A DNA stretch of 64,000 nucleotides from Flavonifractor sp. An10 (lineage in GTDB: Bacteria > Bacillota > Clostridia > Oscillospirales > Oscillospiraceae). The translations under genes and the position numbers were made by a program. The stretch is taken from positions 154,166 through 218,165 of the forward strand of contig NZ_NFMB01000009.1 of assembly GCF_002161215.1 (NCBI RefSeq), read 5' to 3'. Shown here piece by piece: positions 17,477-26,154 of the stretch (positions are counted from its first letter, which is position 1; every line of letters begins with the position of its first letter). The notes under the pieces were generated by a model that had not been told where the DNA came from, made no database searches, and worked only from the letters and a program-made list of their open reading frames with translations.

Positions 17477-17480
17477 CCCC

Positions 17481-19712
17481 TCACCTCTCCAGCAGGGCCC
17501 GGGCGGTCTCGCTGTTGCGCTGCTCCACCTGGCGCAGGCGGTTGACGCCGCCGGACAGGAATGCCTCGTCCCCGATGCGCCCGCAGGCCGCGTCGATGTG
17601 GGCCCGCAGGGCCTCCACGGTGACGGCGTCCAGGTCGGTGTAGAGATCCTGCCCGATATAGGACAGGAAGGAGCTGATCTTCTGGTCGTACACCACACCC
17701 ACCAGGGGCACCCCCTGGCCGGCGGCGAACACCAGGGCGTGCAGGCGCATGGACACCACCACCTGCATCCGGGCAAACAGGCCGATGGTGTGGTCGGAGC
17801 TGCCGGTCTCCGGCAGGATATAGTGGGGGGCCTTCATGTGCTGGGCGGCCAGCTTGGCGGCCCCCACGTCCAGCCGCCGCTCGATGGGCAGGAACACGGG
17901 GGTAAGGCCGTACTTCTCGTAGGCGTAATCCGCCGCCGCGCCAAACAGGGAGGCCTTCTCCTCAAAGCCGGGCCAGGGCCGCAGGGCGAAGCCGATGTAC
18001 CGGCCCCTGGGGTCGATGCCCTGGCTCTCCAGGATGCCGTCCACCACCTGCTCCGGGGCGGCGGGGAGGATCACCGTGGGGTCGGCGGAGAGAATGATCT
18101 CCGGGTTGGTGACCCCCATATCCTCCAGCTCCTCCCGGGAGTGGGTGTCCCGCAGGGTGATGGCGTCCACGCTCTTCTGGAGCACCTTGGCCGCCCGGCG
18201 GCGGTTGGCGGGGGAGTGGATGGGCCCGATGCCGCAGCCGTACATCATCACCTGGCAGCCCAGGCGCTTGGCCGCCGAGATGGTGAACAGGTAGAACCAC
18301 AGGGAGCGGTGGCTGGTCACATCCTGCATCAGGGAGCCGCCGCCGTTGATGTAGAGCCGGGTTTTGCCCATCCGCCGCAGGAAACGGGGGAAGGCGAAGG
18401 TGTAGATGGAGTTGACCCGGTAGGTGAGGCGGGTGTCGTCCGGGTTGCGGGAGAGCACCCAGATGGGCAGATCCGGGTCGATCTGCCGCAGCTCGGTGAC
18501 GATGGCCTCCAGGATGGCGTCGTCGCCGGCGTTGCCCCGGCCGTAGGCGCCGCACACCAGGGCCCCGTCCCGGCGGCCCCTGAGGTTTTTCTTCCGCTCC
18601 TGGCGGCGGAGGATGGTGCGGTAGATGGTCAGCTGCCGCTCCAGGGTGCTCTCCAGGGAGAAGTCGGCCTTGGCCCGCTGGTAGAGCCGCTGCCCCAGGT
18701 GCTCCCGCAGGGTGGGATCCTGGGCCAGGGAGACCAGGCAGCGGGCCAGCCCCTCCGCATCCCCCGCCTCGAAGAGCAGGCCGTGGATGCCGTGCTCGAT
18801 GAGGTAGGGCACGCCGCCCACCCGGCTGGCCACCGTGGGCAGGGCTGCCCGGGCCCCCTCGGTGAGGGAGTAGGGGAAGGTCTCGGACAGGGAGGTGAGG
18901 GTGTTGATGTCGATGGCGTGGTAGAAGCTGTCGGTGTCGGTGATCCACCCGGCAAAGCATACCTGCCGCTCCACCCCCAGCTCGGCGGAGAGCTTTTTCA
19001 GCATGTCCATCTGCTCCCCGTCGCCGGCGATGAGCAGCCGCAGGTTGGGGCAGGTCTGGTGGGCGATGGCGAAGCCCCGCACCAGGGTGGCGATGTCCTT
19101 CACCGGGTTGAGCCGGGCGGCGATGCCCACCACCACGCTGTCCCCGTCGGCCTCCAGCCCCACGGAGCGGAAATACTCCTCCCGGCCCAGGGCGGGGGTA
19201 CGGGGGGTGAAGTCGATACCGTTGTAGATGGTGAACAGCTTGTCCGGGTCGAAGCCCCGGCTGATGAGCAGGTCGGTCATGGCGTCGGACACGCCGATGC
19301 GGTAGTCCAGCAGCCGCAGGGCGATGGTGTTGATGGTGCCGTAGCTGAGGCGGGAGAAGGGGCGGCCCAGGTAGTCCAGACGGTAGTCGGAGTGGACGGT
19401 GGTGACCACCGGCAGCCCAGTGGCCCGGCGCAGCAGGGCTCCCATCATATTGCCCCGGGCCCCGTGGCAGTGGATGATCTCATAGCCCTCCTCCCGGATC
19501 ATCCGCTTGAGGGTGCGGTAGGTGCGCAGCAGGTTGCGCCCGGGGAGCACCACGGTGCGGATCCCCAGCTCCCGGGCCTCCTGGGCGAAGGGGCCCTCCA
19601 TGAAGCACACCATGGTCACGTCAATGGTGCGGGTGAGGTTCTGGAGCAGGGAGTGGACATGGGTCTTGGCTCCGCCGCTGTCCCCGCCGGAGATCAGATG
19701 GATGACTTTCAT
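17481..19712 (-). CDS. fusion of GT4 glycosyltransferase and CsaB-type polysaccharide pyruvyl transferase
   Basis: This is a 743-residue two-enzyme protein. Residues 1 to about 365 form a GT4 glycosyltransferase (MKVIHLISGGDSGGAKTH, YNGIDF, GIAARLNPVKD, the SETFPYSLTEG donor loop). From about residue 382 it is a polysaccharide pyruvyl transferase like CsaB (GAYGRGNAGDDAI, YINGGGSLMQD, MYGCGIGP, SMRLHALVFAAGQGVP). CsaB ketalises the cell-wall polymer that anchors SLH-domain proteins. The start at 19712 has CTGGAGG. Fusion of the two steps suggests channelled synthesis of a pyruvylated polymer. A sigma-A promoter lies at 19791-19819. Confidence 0.88.
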   Translation of the reverse strand: MKVIHLISGGDSGGAKTHVHSLLQNLTRTIDVTMVCFMEGPFAQEARELGIRTVVLPGRNLLRTYRTLKRMIREEGYEIIHCHGARGNMMGALLRRATGLPVVTTVHSDYRLDYLGRPFSRLSYGTINTIALRLLDYRIGVSDAMTDLLISRGFDPDKLFTIYNGIDFTPRTPALGREEYFRSVGLEADGDSVVVGIAARLNPVKDIATLVRGFAIAHQTCPNLRLLIAGDGEQMDMLKKLSAELGVERQVCFAGWITDTDSFYHAIDINTLTSLSETFPYSLTEGARAALPTVASRVGGVPYLIEHGIHGLLFEAGDAEGLARCLVSLAQDPTLREHLGQRLYQRAKADFSLESTLERQLTIYRTILRRQERKKNLRGRRDGALVCGAYGRGNAGDDAILEAIVTELRQIDPDLPIWVLSRNPDDTRLTYRVNSIYTFAFPRFLRRMGKTRLYINGGGSLMQDVTSHRSLWFYLFTISAAKRLGCQVMMYGCGIGPIHSPANRRRAAKVLQKSVDAITLRDTHSREELEDMGVTNPEIILSADPTVILPAAPEQVVDGILESQGIDPRGRYIGFALRPWPGFEEKASLFGAAADYAYEKYGLTPVFLPIERRLDVGAAKLAAQHMKAPHYILPETGSSDHTIGLFARMQVVVSMRLHALVFAAGQGVPLVGVVYDQKISSFLSYIGQDLYTDLDAVTVEALRAHIDAACGRIGDEAFLSGGVNRLRQVEQRNSETARALLER

Positions 19713-19739
19713 AGGAAAACCTCCAGGGAAAGAAAAGAC

Positions 19740-19769
19740 TTGTTTCCTGGTATGGATGTATGGTACAAT
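19740..19769 (+). promoter_or_regulatory. sigma-A promoter for the DUF4330 gene
   Basis: TTGTTT (19740-19745), an 18-base spacer and TACAAT (19764-19769) precede the DUF4330 start by about 70 bases. It overlaps the leader of the divergent fusion gene. Confidence 0.6.
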
Positions 19770-19790
19770 ATCCAAGTATCAGTAAAGATC

Positions 19791-19819
19791 ATTGTACCAA
19801 CTCTACAGACAATTTACAA
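19791..19819 (-). promoter_or_regulatory. sigma-A promoter for the GT4-CsaB fusion gene
   Basis: On the minus strand TTGTAA, a 17-base spacer and TACAAT give a good vegetative promoter. The predicted transcript overlaps the start of the divergent one, so the two promoters face through each other and may interfere. Confidence 0.7.
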
Positions 19820-19837
19820 CCTCGGAGGCTGCAAAAG

Positions 19838-20365
19838 ATGATCGACGAAAAGGGAAGACTGTTTGGTAAGATCAATATTGTGGATCTGATCGTGATCCTG
19901 GTGATCGTGATTGCCGCGGTGGTCGTGGGCATGAAGTTCCTGGGCGGCAGCGGCAGCGCCATCAACCCCACCAAGACCCCGGTGCGGTACACCGTCCTGG
20001 TGGAGGGCGTGGAGCCGGAGGTCTATGAGAATATTCAGAAATACATCCCCGGGCAGCTGATGGCCTCCGGCGAGATGCTGGACGGCCATGTTGTCGCTGT
20101 GGAGGCGGTGGAGGGCCGCACCCACACCGCCGCCGTGGATACCGCCGACGGCACGCTGGAGATCCCTGTGAACAGCGGCAAGCTGGATCTGATTTTCACC
20201 ATCGAGTGCAATGTGGTGAACTCCATCACCACCGAGATCGGCACCCAGGAGGTGCGGGTGGGCAAGACCCACACGGTCAAGACCGACAAGTTTGAGCTTA
20301 TCAACGGCATCATCCTGGACTGCGACTGGGGTGAGGACGCGGAGAACGCGGGCGGCGCGGAATAA
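19838..20365 (+). CDS. DUF4330 domain protein, membrane-anchored
   Basis: This 175-residue protein has one N-terminal membrane helix (IVDLIVILVIVIAAVVVGMKFL) after the GRLFGKINIVDL motif typical of DUF4330, then an extracellular beta-rich domain. The start at 19838 follows CTCGGAGG. Its function is unknown. It is divergent from the CsaB fusion gene and upstream of a PAP2 phosphatase, so a role in envelope polymer export or assembly is plausible but unproven. Confidence 0.75.
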   Translation: MIDEKGRLFGKINIVDLIVILVIVIAAVVVGMKFLGGSGSAINPTKTPVRYTVLVEGVEPEVYENIQKYIPGQLMASGEMLDGHVVAVEAVEGRTHTAAVDTADGTLEIPVNSGKLDLIFTIECNVVNSITTEIGTQEVRVGKTHTVKTDKFELINGIILDCDWGEDAENAGGAE

Positions 20366-20380
20366 GCGAAGGCGCACAGA

Positions 20381-20410
20381 GGGCGGCGGCGGTTGTGCCG
20401 CCGCCCTTTT
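20381..20410 (+). terminator. intrinsic terminator after DUF4330
   Basis: GGGCGGCGGC and GCCGCCGCCC enclose GGTTGT and are followed by TTTT. The next gene starts only 35 bases later. Confidence 0.85.
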
Positions 20411-20444
20411 CATCTCAATACCGTATGAGAAAGGAAGCGATGTC

Positions 20445-20999
20445 TTGCTCCAGGGACTGCTCAATCTGGACGGCGGGGTGCTGCTGTGGATCCAGGAGTG
20501 GGTGCGCAGCGGCCTGCTCACCCCTCTGGTGACCGTGTACACCCACCTGGGGGACAGCGGCATGCTGTGGATTGCCCTGTCCGTCCTGCTGCTCTGCTTC
20601 AAAAAGACCCGGAAGGCCGGGGTGGTGAGCCTGCTGGCCCTGCTGCTCAGCCTGATTTTCACCAACGGCATCCTCAAGCACCTGGTGGCCCGAACCCGGC
20701 CCTGGCTGACGGTGGAGGGGCTGGTGCCCCTGATTGCCGAGCACGACCCCAACTCCTTCCCCTCGGGCCACACCAGCGCCTCCTTTGCCGCGGCGTCGGC
20801 CTGGTGGCGCACCCTGCCCCGGCGGTGGATGAAGGTGACGGCGGTGGTGCTGGCGGCCCTGATGGCCCTCTCCCGGCTGTATGTGGGGGTGCACTTCCCC
20901 AGCGACGTGCTGGCGGGGGTGCTGGTGGGCCTGCTGTGCGGCTGGCTGGCATGGCTGCTGTGGCGGAGGTTCGCCGCCTGGCGGGGCCTGGAGCCCTGA
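20445..20999 (+). CDS. PAP2-family membrane phosphatase
   Basis: This is a 184-residue integral membrane phosphatase with all three PAP2 motifs: KHLVARTRP, FPSGHTSA and SRLYVGVHFPSD, whose histidines and arginines form the active site. Substrates in the family are lipid phosphates such as undecaprenyl pyrophosphate or phosphatidic acid. The TTG at 20445, 7 bases after AAAGGAAG, gives a protein beginning with the first helix; the longer upstream frame runs through the terminator and is not credible. It is followed after 21 bases by a sugar-phosphate kinase gene. Confidence 0.85.
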   Translation: MLQGLLNLDGGVLLWIQEWVRSGLLTPLVTVYTHLGDSGMLWIALSVLLLCFKKTRKAGVVSLLALLLSLIFTNGILKHLVARTRPWLTVEGLVPLIAEHDPNSFPSGHTSASFAAASAWWRTLPRRWMKVTAVVLAALMALSRLYVGVHFPSDVLAGVLVGLLCGWLAWLLWRRFAAWRGLEP

Positions 21000-21020
21000 G
21001 AAAGCGGGGCGCGAGGCACG

Positions 21021-21935
21021 ATGATCTATACCGTCACCTTCAATCCCGCCATTGACTATGTGGTGTGGCTGGACGGGCTGCGGCCTGGGGCCGTCAACCG
21101 GGCCAGGCGGGAGTTCATCCAGTTCGGCGGCAAGGGCATCAATGTGTCCGTCATGCTGGGCCGCCTGGGGGTGGAAAGTACCGCCCTGGGCTTTCTGGCC
21201 GGCTTCACGGGCCGGGCGGTGGAGCAGGGGTTGGTTCAGGACGGGATCAAAACCGACTTCATCCACCTGGACGAGGGTTTTACCCGCATCAATGTGAAGC
21301 TCAAGGGCGGGGAGGAGACCGAGATCAACGGGCAGGGGCCGGCCATTCCCGCCGGGGCGCTGGAGGCCCTGTTCAGGCGGCTGGACAGGCTGACCGGGGA
21401 GGACATCCTGGTGCTGGCCGGCTCCATCCCGTCCTCCCTCCCCGGCGATATCTATGAGCGCATCCTGGCCCGGCTGGACGGCCGGGGCGTACGGACGGTG
21501 GTGGACGCGGAGGGGGAGCTGCTGCGCGGGGTTCTGCCCTGCCGGCCCTTCCTCGTCAAGCCCAACCACCTGGAGCTGGAGGCCGTCTTCGGCCGGGAGC
21601 TCCGCTCTGAGGAGGAGCGGAGGGCATGTGCCGGGGAGCTCCGGAAGCGGGGGGCGCGCAACGTGCTGGTGTCTCTGGCCGGGGACGGCGCCCTCCTGCT
21701 GGACGAGACCGGGGCCTTCCACCGCATCGCCGCCCCAAGAGGCGCGGTGCGCAACTCGGTGGGGGCGGGGGACTCCATGGTGGCCGGCTTCCTGGCCGGC
21801 TGGCTGAATACCGGGGACTATGCCCGGGCTCTCCGGCTGGGGGTTGCCGCCGGCAGCGCCACCGCCTTCTCCGACGGGCTGGCATCCCGGGCGGCCGTGG
21901 AGGAGCTGCTCAGACAGGGATTTCCGCAGGCCTGA
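21021..21935 (+). CDS. fruK: 1-phosphofructokinase / PfkB-family sugar-phosphate kinase
   Basis: This 304-residue PfkB-family kinase starts MIYTVTFNPAIDYVVWLDGL, as FruK and tagatose-6-phosphate kinase (LacC) do. The GGKGINVS substrate loop and the C-terminal SVGAGDSMVAGF with the catalytic aspartate are present. It would phosphorylate fructose-1-phosphate (or tagatose-6-phosphate) to the bisphosphate. No FruA PTS or FruR gene is adjacent, so the fructose-specific role rests on family similarity alone. Confidence 0.82.
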   Translation: MIYTVTFNPAIDYVVWLDGLRPGAVNRARREFIQFGGKGINVSVMLGRLGVESTALGFLAGFTGRAVEQGLVQDGIKTDFIHLDEGFTRINVKLKGGEETEINGQGPAIPAGALEALFRRLDRLTGEDILVLAGSIPSSLPGDIYERILARLDGRGVRTVVDAEGELLRGVLPCRPFLVKPNHLELEAVFGRELRSEEERRACAGELRKRGARNVLVSLAGDGALLLDETGAFHRIAAPRGAVRNSVGAGDSMVAGFLAGWLNTGDYARALRLGVAAGSATAFSDGLASRAAVEELLRQGFPQA

Positions 21936-21968
21936 CCGGCAGGTTTGGCGGCCGACAGCCGACAAAAG

Positions 21969-21998
21969 AACGCCCCGGCCCGTATGGGCCGGGGCGTT
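21969..21998 (+). terminator. terminator hairpin after fruK, first of two near-identical copies
   Basis: AACGCCCCGGCCC-GTAT-GGGCCGGGGCGTT, followed by CTC. The same core recurs at 22204-22235; the multi-hairpin element lies between the two. Confidence 0.75.
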
Positions 21999-21999
21999 C

Positions 22000-22203
22000 T
22001 CAGCGTGTCGGAAAAGTCTCGCAGAGTTCGCGCCCGCAGGCGCGAAAAAATTGGAATCTGTTTTCTCCGGCGACATGTGCGTCGGAGAAAACACTTCTCA
22101 GACCGCAAGTGTGGGATTTGTCCGCCTGAAGCGGACAAATCCTGCGCGCGGCGGACTGCATCCTGCTCGAAAAAGTGGCTTTGCCACTTTTTCGACAGTC
22201 TCA
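22000..22203. repeat. multi-hairpin intergenic element, copy D
   Basis: The element starts CAGCGTGTCGGAAAAGTCT CGCAGAG and ends CTTTTTCGACAGTCTCAG, so its ends are related in inverted orientation. Inside are TCGCGCC...GGCGCGA (22027-22044), TGTTTTCTCCG...CGGAGAAAACA (about 22059-22093), ATTTGTCCGC...GCGGACAAAT (about 22115-22140) and CGAAAAAGTGG...CCACTTTTTCG (about 22168-22194). The start (CTCGCAGAGTT, hairpin, AATTgGAA, hairpin, ACAC) matches copy B at 41407. No gene is present in this gap. Confidence 0.75.
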
Positions 22204-22235
22204 GAGTGCCCCGGCCCGTATGGGCCGGGGCGCTC
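22204..22235. terminator. second copy of the fruK-side terminator hairpin
   Basis: GAGTGCCCCGGCCC-GTAT-GGGCCGGGGCGCTC, followed by TTT. It lies just after the stop of the convergent ClpE-like gene and may serve it on the minus strand, though no T-tract is visible there. Confidence 0.65.
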
Positions 22236-22244
22236 TTTATGCGC

Positions 22245-24782
22245 TTATTCGGAGGTGAGCACCACGCTGTCTCCGTCGGCGGAGGCGTGGATGCTGTGCA
22301 GGGGGTGGAGGTAGCTGTCGATGAGCTTGGTGGCGATGCCGTCCTCCAGATCCTTCTGGATCTGCCGGCGCAGGTTGCGGGCGCCGTAGGTGGCAGAGAA
22401 GGACTTCTTCACCAGGTGATCCAGCAGGGCCTCGTCCCAGGTGAAGGTGATGCCCCGCTCCTTCAGGTTGTCCCGCAGCTCGCCCAGCATGATGCCGGCG
22501 ATGGCCTTGAAGTTCTCCTCGGTGAGCTTGTTGAAGTAGACGATCTCGTCCACCCGGTTGATGAACTCGGGCCGCAGGAAGCCCTCCAGAGCCTTCATGG
22601 CCCGCTCCTTGCCCTGCTCGTCGGCGGTGCGGCCGAAGCCCACGCTGCCGGCGGAGGTGCGGGCGTCGCTGCCCGCGTTGGAGGTCATGACGATGATGGT
22701 GTTCTCGAAGTTCACGTTGCGGCCCTGGGCGTCGGTGATGTGGCCGTCGTCCAGGATCTGCAGCAGGATGTTGAGCACATCGGGGTGGGCCTTCTCGATC
22801 TCGTCAAAGAGGATGACGCAGTAGGGCTTGCGGCGCACCTTCTCGGTGAGCTGGCCCGCCTCGTCATAGCCCACATAGCCCGGGGGAGAGCCGATGATGC
22901 GGCTGACGGCGAACTTCTCCATGAACTCGCTCATGTCCAGCCGGATCAGGGATTCGGGGGAGTGGAACATGTCCATGGCAAGCCGCTTGACCAGCTCGGT
23001 CTTGCCCACGCCGGTGGAGCCCACGAAGATGAAGGACACGGGCTTGCGCTTGGAGGCGATGCCCACCCGGCCCCGCCGCACGGCGGTGGCCACGGCGTGA
23101 ACGGCCTCATCCTGGCCGATGATGTGCTCCTTCAGCCGGTCTTCCAGCCTGGCCAGGCGCTCGTACTCCGCCTCCTGGATCTGGCTGGCGGGGATCTTAG
23201 TCCACAGCTCAATGACGTGGGCCAGGTGCTCCACCGTCAGGGGCGGGGCGCTCTGGGCCTCCAGCTTGGCCAGCTCGTCCTGGAGCTGCATCTCCCGGCT
23301 CTTGATGGCGGCCAGGTTCTCATAGTCCTTGCTGCTGCCCTCGTCGGAGAGGAGCTTCTCCCGCTCCTCGGCCAGGCTGCCCAGCTCCCGGCGGAAGTTG
23401 GACTGCCGCTGCTCGTTGGCGCTGAGGGCCTCGGTGGTGGCCGGATTGCCCATGAGAGAGTCGTGCTCGGCATTGAGCTTGGCCAGCTCCCGGCGCAGCT
23501 CGGTCTGCCGCTGCTCGTTGTTTTTCAGGGCGGTCTGCCGCTTATAGTCCCGGTCGTTGGCCTCCACCATCAGCCGCTCCCGCTCCTTCTCCAGGGACTC
23601 GATCTCTTTCTTCACCTCCACCTCCCGGGCCAGGGTCTTGTTGTGGAGGTTCACGTCGGAGCAGGCTTCGTCGATGAGGTCGATGGCCTTGTCGGGGAGG
23701 AACCGGTCGGTGATGTACCGCTCGGACATGGTCACCGCCAGGCGGCACATCTCGGGGGAGATGGACACGAAGTGGAACTTCTCATAGTAGGGGGCGATGC
23801 CCTGGATGATCTTCACGCTGTCCTCGATGGAGGGCTCCTCCACCATGACGGGCTGGAAGCGCCGCTCCAGGGCGGAGTCCTTCTCGATGTACTTGCGGTA
23901 CTCGGTGAGGGTGGTGGCGCCGATGACCTGGATCTCGCCCCGGCTCAGGGCGGGCTTGAGGATGTTGGCGGCGTTCATGGAGCCCTCGGCGTCGCCGGCG
24001 CCCACGATGTTGTGCACCTCGTCGATGACCAGAATGATGTTGCCCAGCTTCTTGATCTCCTCAATGAGGCCCTTCATGCGGCTCTCAAACTGGCCGCGGA
24101 ACTGGGTGCCCGCCACCAGGGCGGTGAGATCCAGCAGGTAGACCTCCTTGTCCAGCAGCTTGTAGGGCACGTCCCGCTGGTAGATCTTCTGGGCCAGGCC
24201 CTCGGCGATGGCGGTCTTGCCCACGCCGGGCTCGCCGATCAGGCAGGGGTTGTTCTTCTGCCGGCGGTTGAGGATCTGGATGGTGCGCTGGATCTCCTCG
24301 TCCCGGCCGATGATGCGGTCAAGCTTGCCGTCGGCGGCCTTCTGGGTCAGGGAGATGCAGTAGTTCTCCAAAAACTTCCGCTTGGGGGGCTTGTCCCCCT
24401 TCTTCTCCTTGCCGTCCCCCTGCCGGGGCTGCTCCCGCTCCGGGGGCTGGGCCTGGGGGCTCTGGGCCGAGCCGAAGAGCTTGTTCAGGAAAGGGAAGGT
24501 GGCGGTCTTGCCCTCGTCCTCCTCGTCGTCGCCGTCCTCGGCGGGAACCAGCCCCTCCATACCCTCGGCGCCGCCGAAGGCGGACATCATCTCGTTGGTC
24601 AGGCCCTCCAGATCCTCGTCGCTGATGCCCATCTTCTGCATCATATCTTCCACGGGCTTGATGCCCAGCTCTTTTGCGCATTTGAGGCAGAGACCCTCGC
24701 TCTTGGTGGCCCCGCCCTCCATCTTCTGGATGAAGATGACGGCCACATTCTTGTGGCATCTGGAACAAAGTGTGGGTTGCAT
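22245..24782 (-). CDS. ClpE-like Hsp100 unfoldase with N-terminal zinc finger
   Basis: This is an 845-residue AAA+ unfoldase. The N-terminus carries a C6-x2-C9...C32-x2-C35 zinc motif as in ClpE, followed by an acidic/proline linker instead of a canonical double Clp_N domain. D1 has [10 protein letters not shown] and IDEVH; D2 has [19 protein letters not shown] and the conserved SPPGYVGY. The middle coiled coil contains a repeated NEQRQ-x-ELRREL-type unit. It would unfold substrates for ClpP. No CtsR, McsA/B or ClpP gene is nearby, so heat-shock regulation cannot be inferred. ClpC is the alternative name. Confidence 0.9.
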   Translation of the reverse strand: MQPTLCSRCHKNVAVIFIQKMEGGATKSEGLCLKCAKELGIKPVEDMMQKMGISDEDLEGLTNEMMSAFGGAEGMEGLVPAEDGDDEEDEGKTATFPFLNKLFGSAQSPQAQPPEREQPRQGDGKEKKGDKPPKRKFLENYCISLTQKAADGKLDRIIGRDEEIQRTIQILNRRQKNNPCLIGEPGVGKTAIAEGLAQKIYQRDVPYKLLDKEVYLLDLTALVAGTQFRGQFESRMKGLIEEIKKLGNIILVIDEVHNIVGAGDAEGSMNAANILKPALSRGEIQVIGATTLTEYRKYIEKDSALERRFQPVMVEEPSIEDSVKIIQGIAPYYEKFHFVSISPEMCRLAVTMSERYITDRFLPDKAIDLIDEACSDVNLHNKTLAREVEVKKEIESLEKERERLMVEANDRDYKRQTALKNNEQRQTELRRELAKLNAEHDSLMGNPATTEALSANEQRQSNFRRELGSLAEEREKLLSDEGSSKDYENLAAIKSREMQLQDELAKLEAQSAPPLTVEHLAHVIELWTKIPASQIQEAEYERLARLEDRLKEHIIGQDEAVHAVATAVRRGRVGIASKRKPVSFIFVGSTGVGKTELVKRLAMDMFHSPESLIRLDMSEFMEKFAVSRIIGSPPGYVGYDEAGQLTEKVRRKPYCVILFDEIEKAHPDVLNILLQILDDGHITDAQGRNVNFENTIIVMTSNAGSDARTSAGSVGFGRTADEQGKERAMKALEGFLRPEFINRVDEIVYFNKLTEENFKAIAGIMLGELRDNLKERGITFTWDEALLDHLVKKSFSATYGARNLRRQIQKDLEDGIATKLIDSYLHPLHSIHASADGDSVVLTSE

Positions 24783-24862
24783 AGTCGTTCAGCTCCTTTG
24801 GAGGGGTCTCCACGCCCCTCGGAGAAATGATTCTAATCCGAAATTATGAACTGCGTATGAAA

Positions 24863-25402
24863 TTACGCGTTTTTTCTCTGCTGAATTACCCGCCGGTACT
24901 GGATGATGTAGCTGACCAGGGCGGCCAGGGTGAGGGCCAGGGCAAAGGAGATCAGCCCGGTGGCCCAGGGGCGGGAGATGGCGGGGAAGAGCACCAGGGC
25001 TGCGCACACCACGAAGAACACGCCGGTGGAGGACTTGCCCAGCCAGTTGGAGGAGATCACATCCCCCACCTTCTGATACATGAGGTAGCCGCCGATGGCC
25101 ATGGTCAGCTCCTTGCAGAAGAAGACCACCACGGCCCAGAGGGGGATAATGCCGTCGGCGGTGATGCAGATGATCACCGTAAAGGTCATCAGCTTGTCCG
25201 CCAGGGGATCCAGGATGCGGCCCAGCTTGGTGATCTGGTTGAAGTGCCGGGCGATCCAGCCGTCGGCGATGTCGGTGAGAAAGGCGGCCAGGTAGATCAC
25301 CGCCGCCCAGAAATGGGCGTCCGGCCAGGGCCGGAAAAAGACCACGGCGAACACCGGCACCAGAACCAGCCGGATGAGGGAGAGCACATTGGGGATGGAC
25401 AT
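24863..25402 (-). CDS. pgsA: CDP-diacylglycerol-glycerol-3-phosphate 3-phosphatidyltransferase
   Basis: This is a 179-residue membrane enzyme that forms phosphatidylglycerol phosphate, committing to phosphatidylglycerol and cardiolipin. The CDP-alcohol phosphotransferase motif DG-x2-AR-x8-G-x3-D-x3-D is complete, from DGWIARHF to LDPLADK. N-terminal SIPNVLSLIRL is typical. A ribosome site AGGTGA precedes the ATG. It lies 38 bases after a CvpA-like gene on the same strand. Confidence 0.93.
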   Translation of the reverse strand: MSIPNVLSLIRLVLVPVFAVVFFRPWPDAHFWAAVIYLAAFLTDIADGWIARHFNQITKLGRILDPLADKLMTFTVIICITADGIIPLWAVVVFFCKELTMAIGGYLMYQKVGDVISSNWLGKSSTGVFFVVCAALVLFPAISRPWATGLISFALALTLAALVSYIIQYRRVIQQRKNA

Positions 25403-25440
25403 GGAACTTCACCTGATTTTCATTGGTATAGGGGTCGAAG

Positions 25441-26136
25441 TTATGCCACCAGGGAGAAGGGGTTGGTGGTCATGAAGAATTTCAGGAGCACGGTCTGCTC
25501 CACCAGCTCCCGGGGCAGCACCTGCCCGAAGAACTGGAGCAGCCAGGCGGCCACGAAGAGGATGATGCACCCCTGCACCAGCCCGAACAGGGCGCCGCCG
25601 GTCTTGTTGAGGAAGTGGAGCCCCGGCAGCCGGGCCACCAGATCCAGCGCCCGGCTGAGCAGCCGCCAGGCCAGCAGGATGAGGAAGAAGCCCAGCAGGA
25701 ACAGGATCAGATAGGCCGCCGACTGGGCGATGGCGGCGGCCACTGCCGCTGCCGCGCTGGCCGCCACGGCGGTCATGCCGTTCTCCACCGCCCTGTCCAC
25801 GGTGTTGATCAGCGTCTCGTAGAAGCCCATCTCCCGCAGGGCGTCCAGCACCCCCTCCAGGGGTACGTCGTCGGGGGAGAGGACGGCCGCCTCACCGGCC
25901 TCCGACTGCTGGCGGATGGACTCGTTGAGCTGCTCCTCAATGGCGGCGGCAAATTTGGGCTCCAAAGCGTCGGCCACCACGGGGGAGAGAGTGCGGGCGG
26001 CAAAGCTGGCCCCCAGAAAGGCCACCACAAAGGCCAGCAGGCCGCACAGGGACAGAATCAGCCCCCGGCGGGCGCCTATGCAGGCGAAAATGAGAAGCAC
26101 GGCCAGAACCAGGCCGTCTGCGATCAGAAAAGCCAT
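25441..26136 (-). CDS. CvpA-family membrane protein
   Basis: This 231-residue protein has about four membrane helices. The opening ADGLVLAVLLIFACIGARRGLILSLCGLLAF matches the CvpA family (linked to colicin V production and, in Firmicutes, envelope integrity). An extended soluble loop of about 70 residues separates helices two and three. Function is not known. It shares direction and short spacing with the DUF5711 gene upstream and pgsA downstream. Confidence 0.82.
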   Translation of the reverse strand: MAFLIADGLVLAVLLIFACIGARRGLILSLCGLLAFVVAFLGASFAARTLSPVVADALEPKFAAAIEEQLNESIRQQSEAGEAAVLSPDDVPLEGVLDALREMGFYETLINTVDRAVENGMTAVAASAAAAVAAAIAQSAAYLILFLLGFFLILLAWRLLSRALDLVARLPGLHFLNKTGGALFGLVQGCIILFVAAWLLQFFGQVLPRELVEQTVLLKFFMTTNPFSLVA

Positions 26137-26154
26137 AGGGAAATTCCTCCGGAT

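Noticed and set aside
17181..19841. Plus-strand reading frame of nearly 890 codons
   Set aside because: Antisense shadow of the glycosyltransferase and GT4-CsaB genes, which have clear domains and starts.
21945..24830. Plus-strand reading frame of about 960 codons
   Set aside because: It crosses element D and is antisense to the ClpE-like gene; no protein features.
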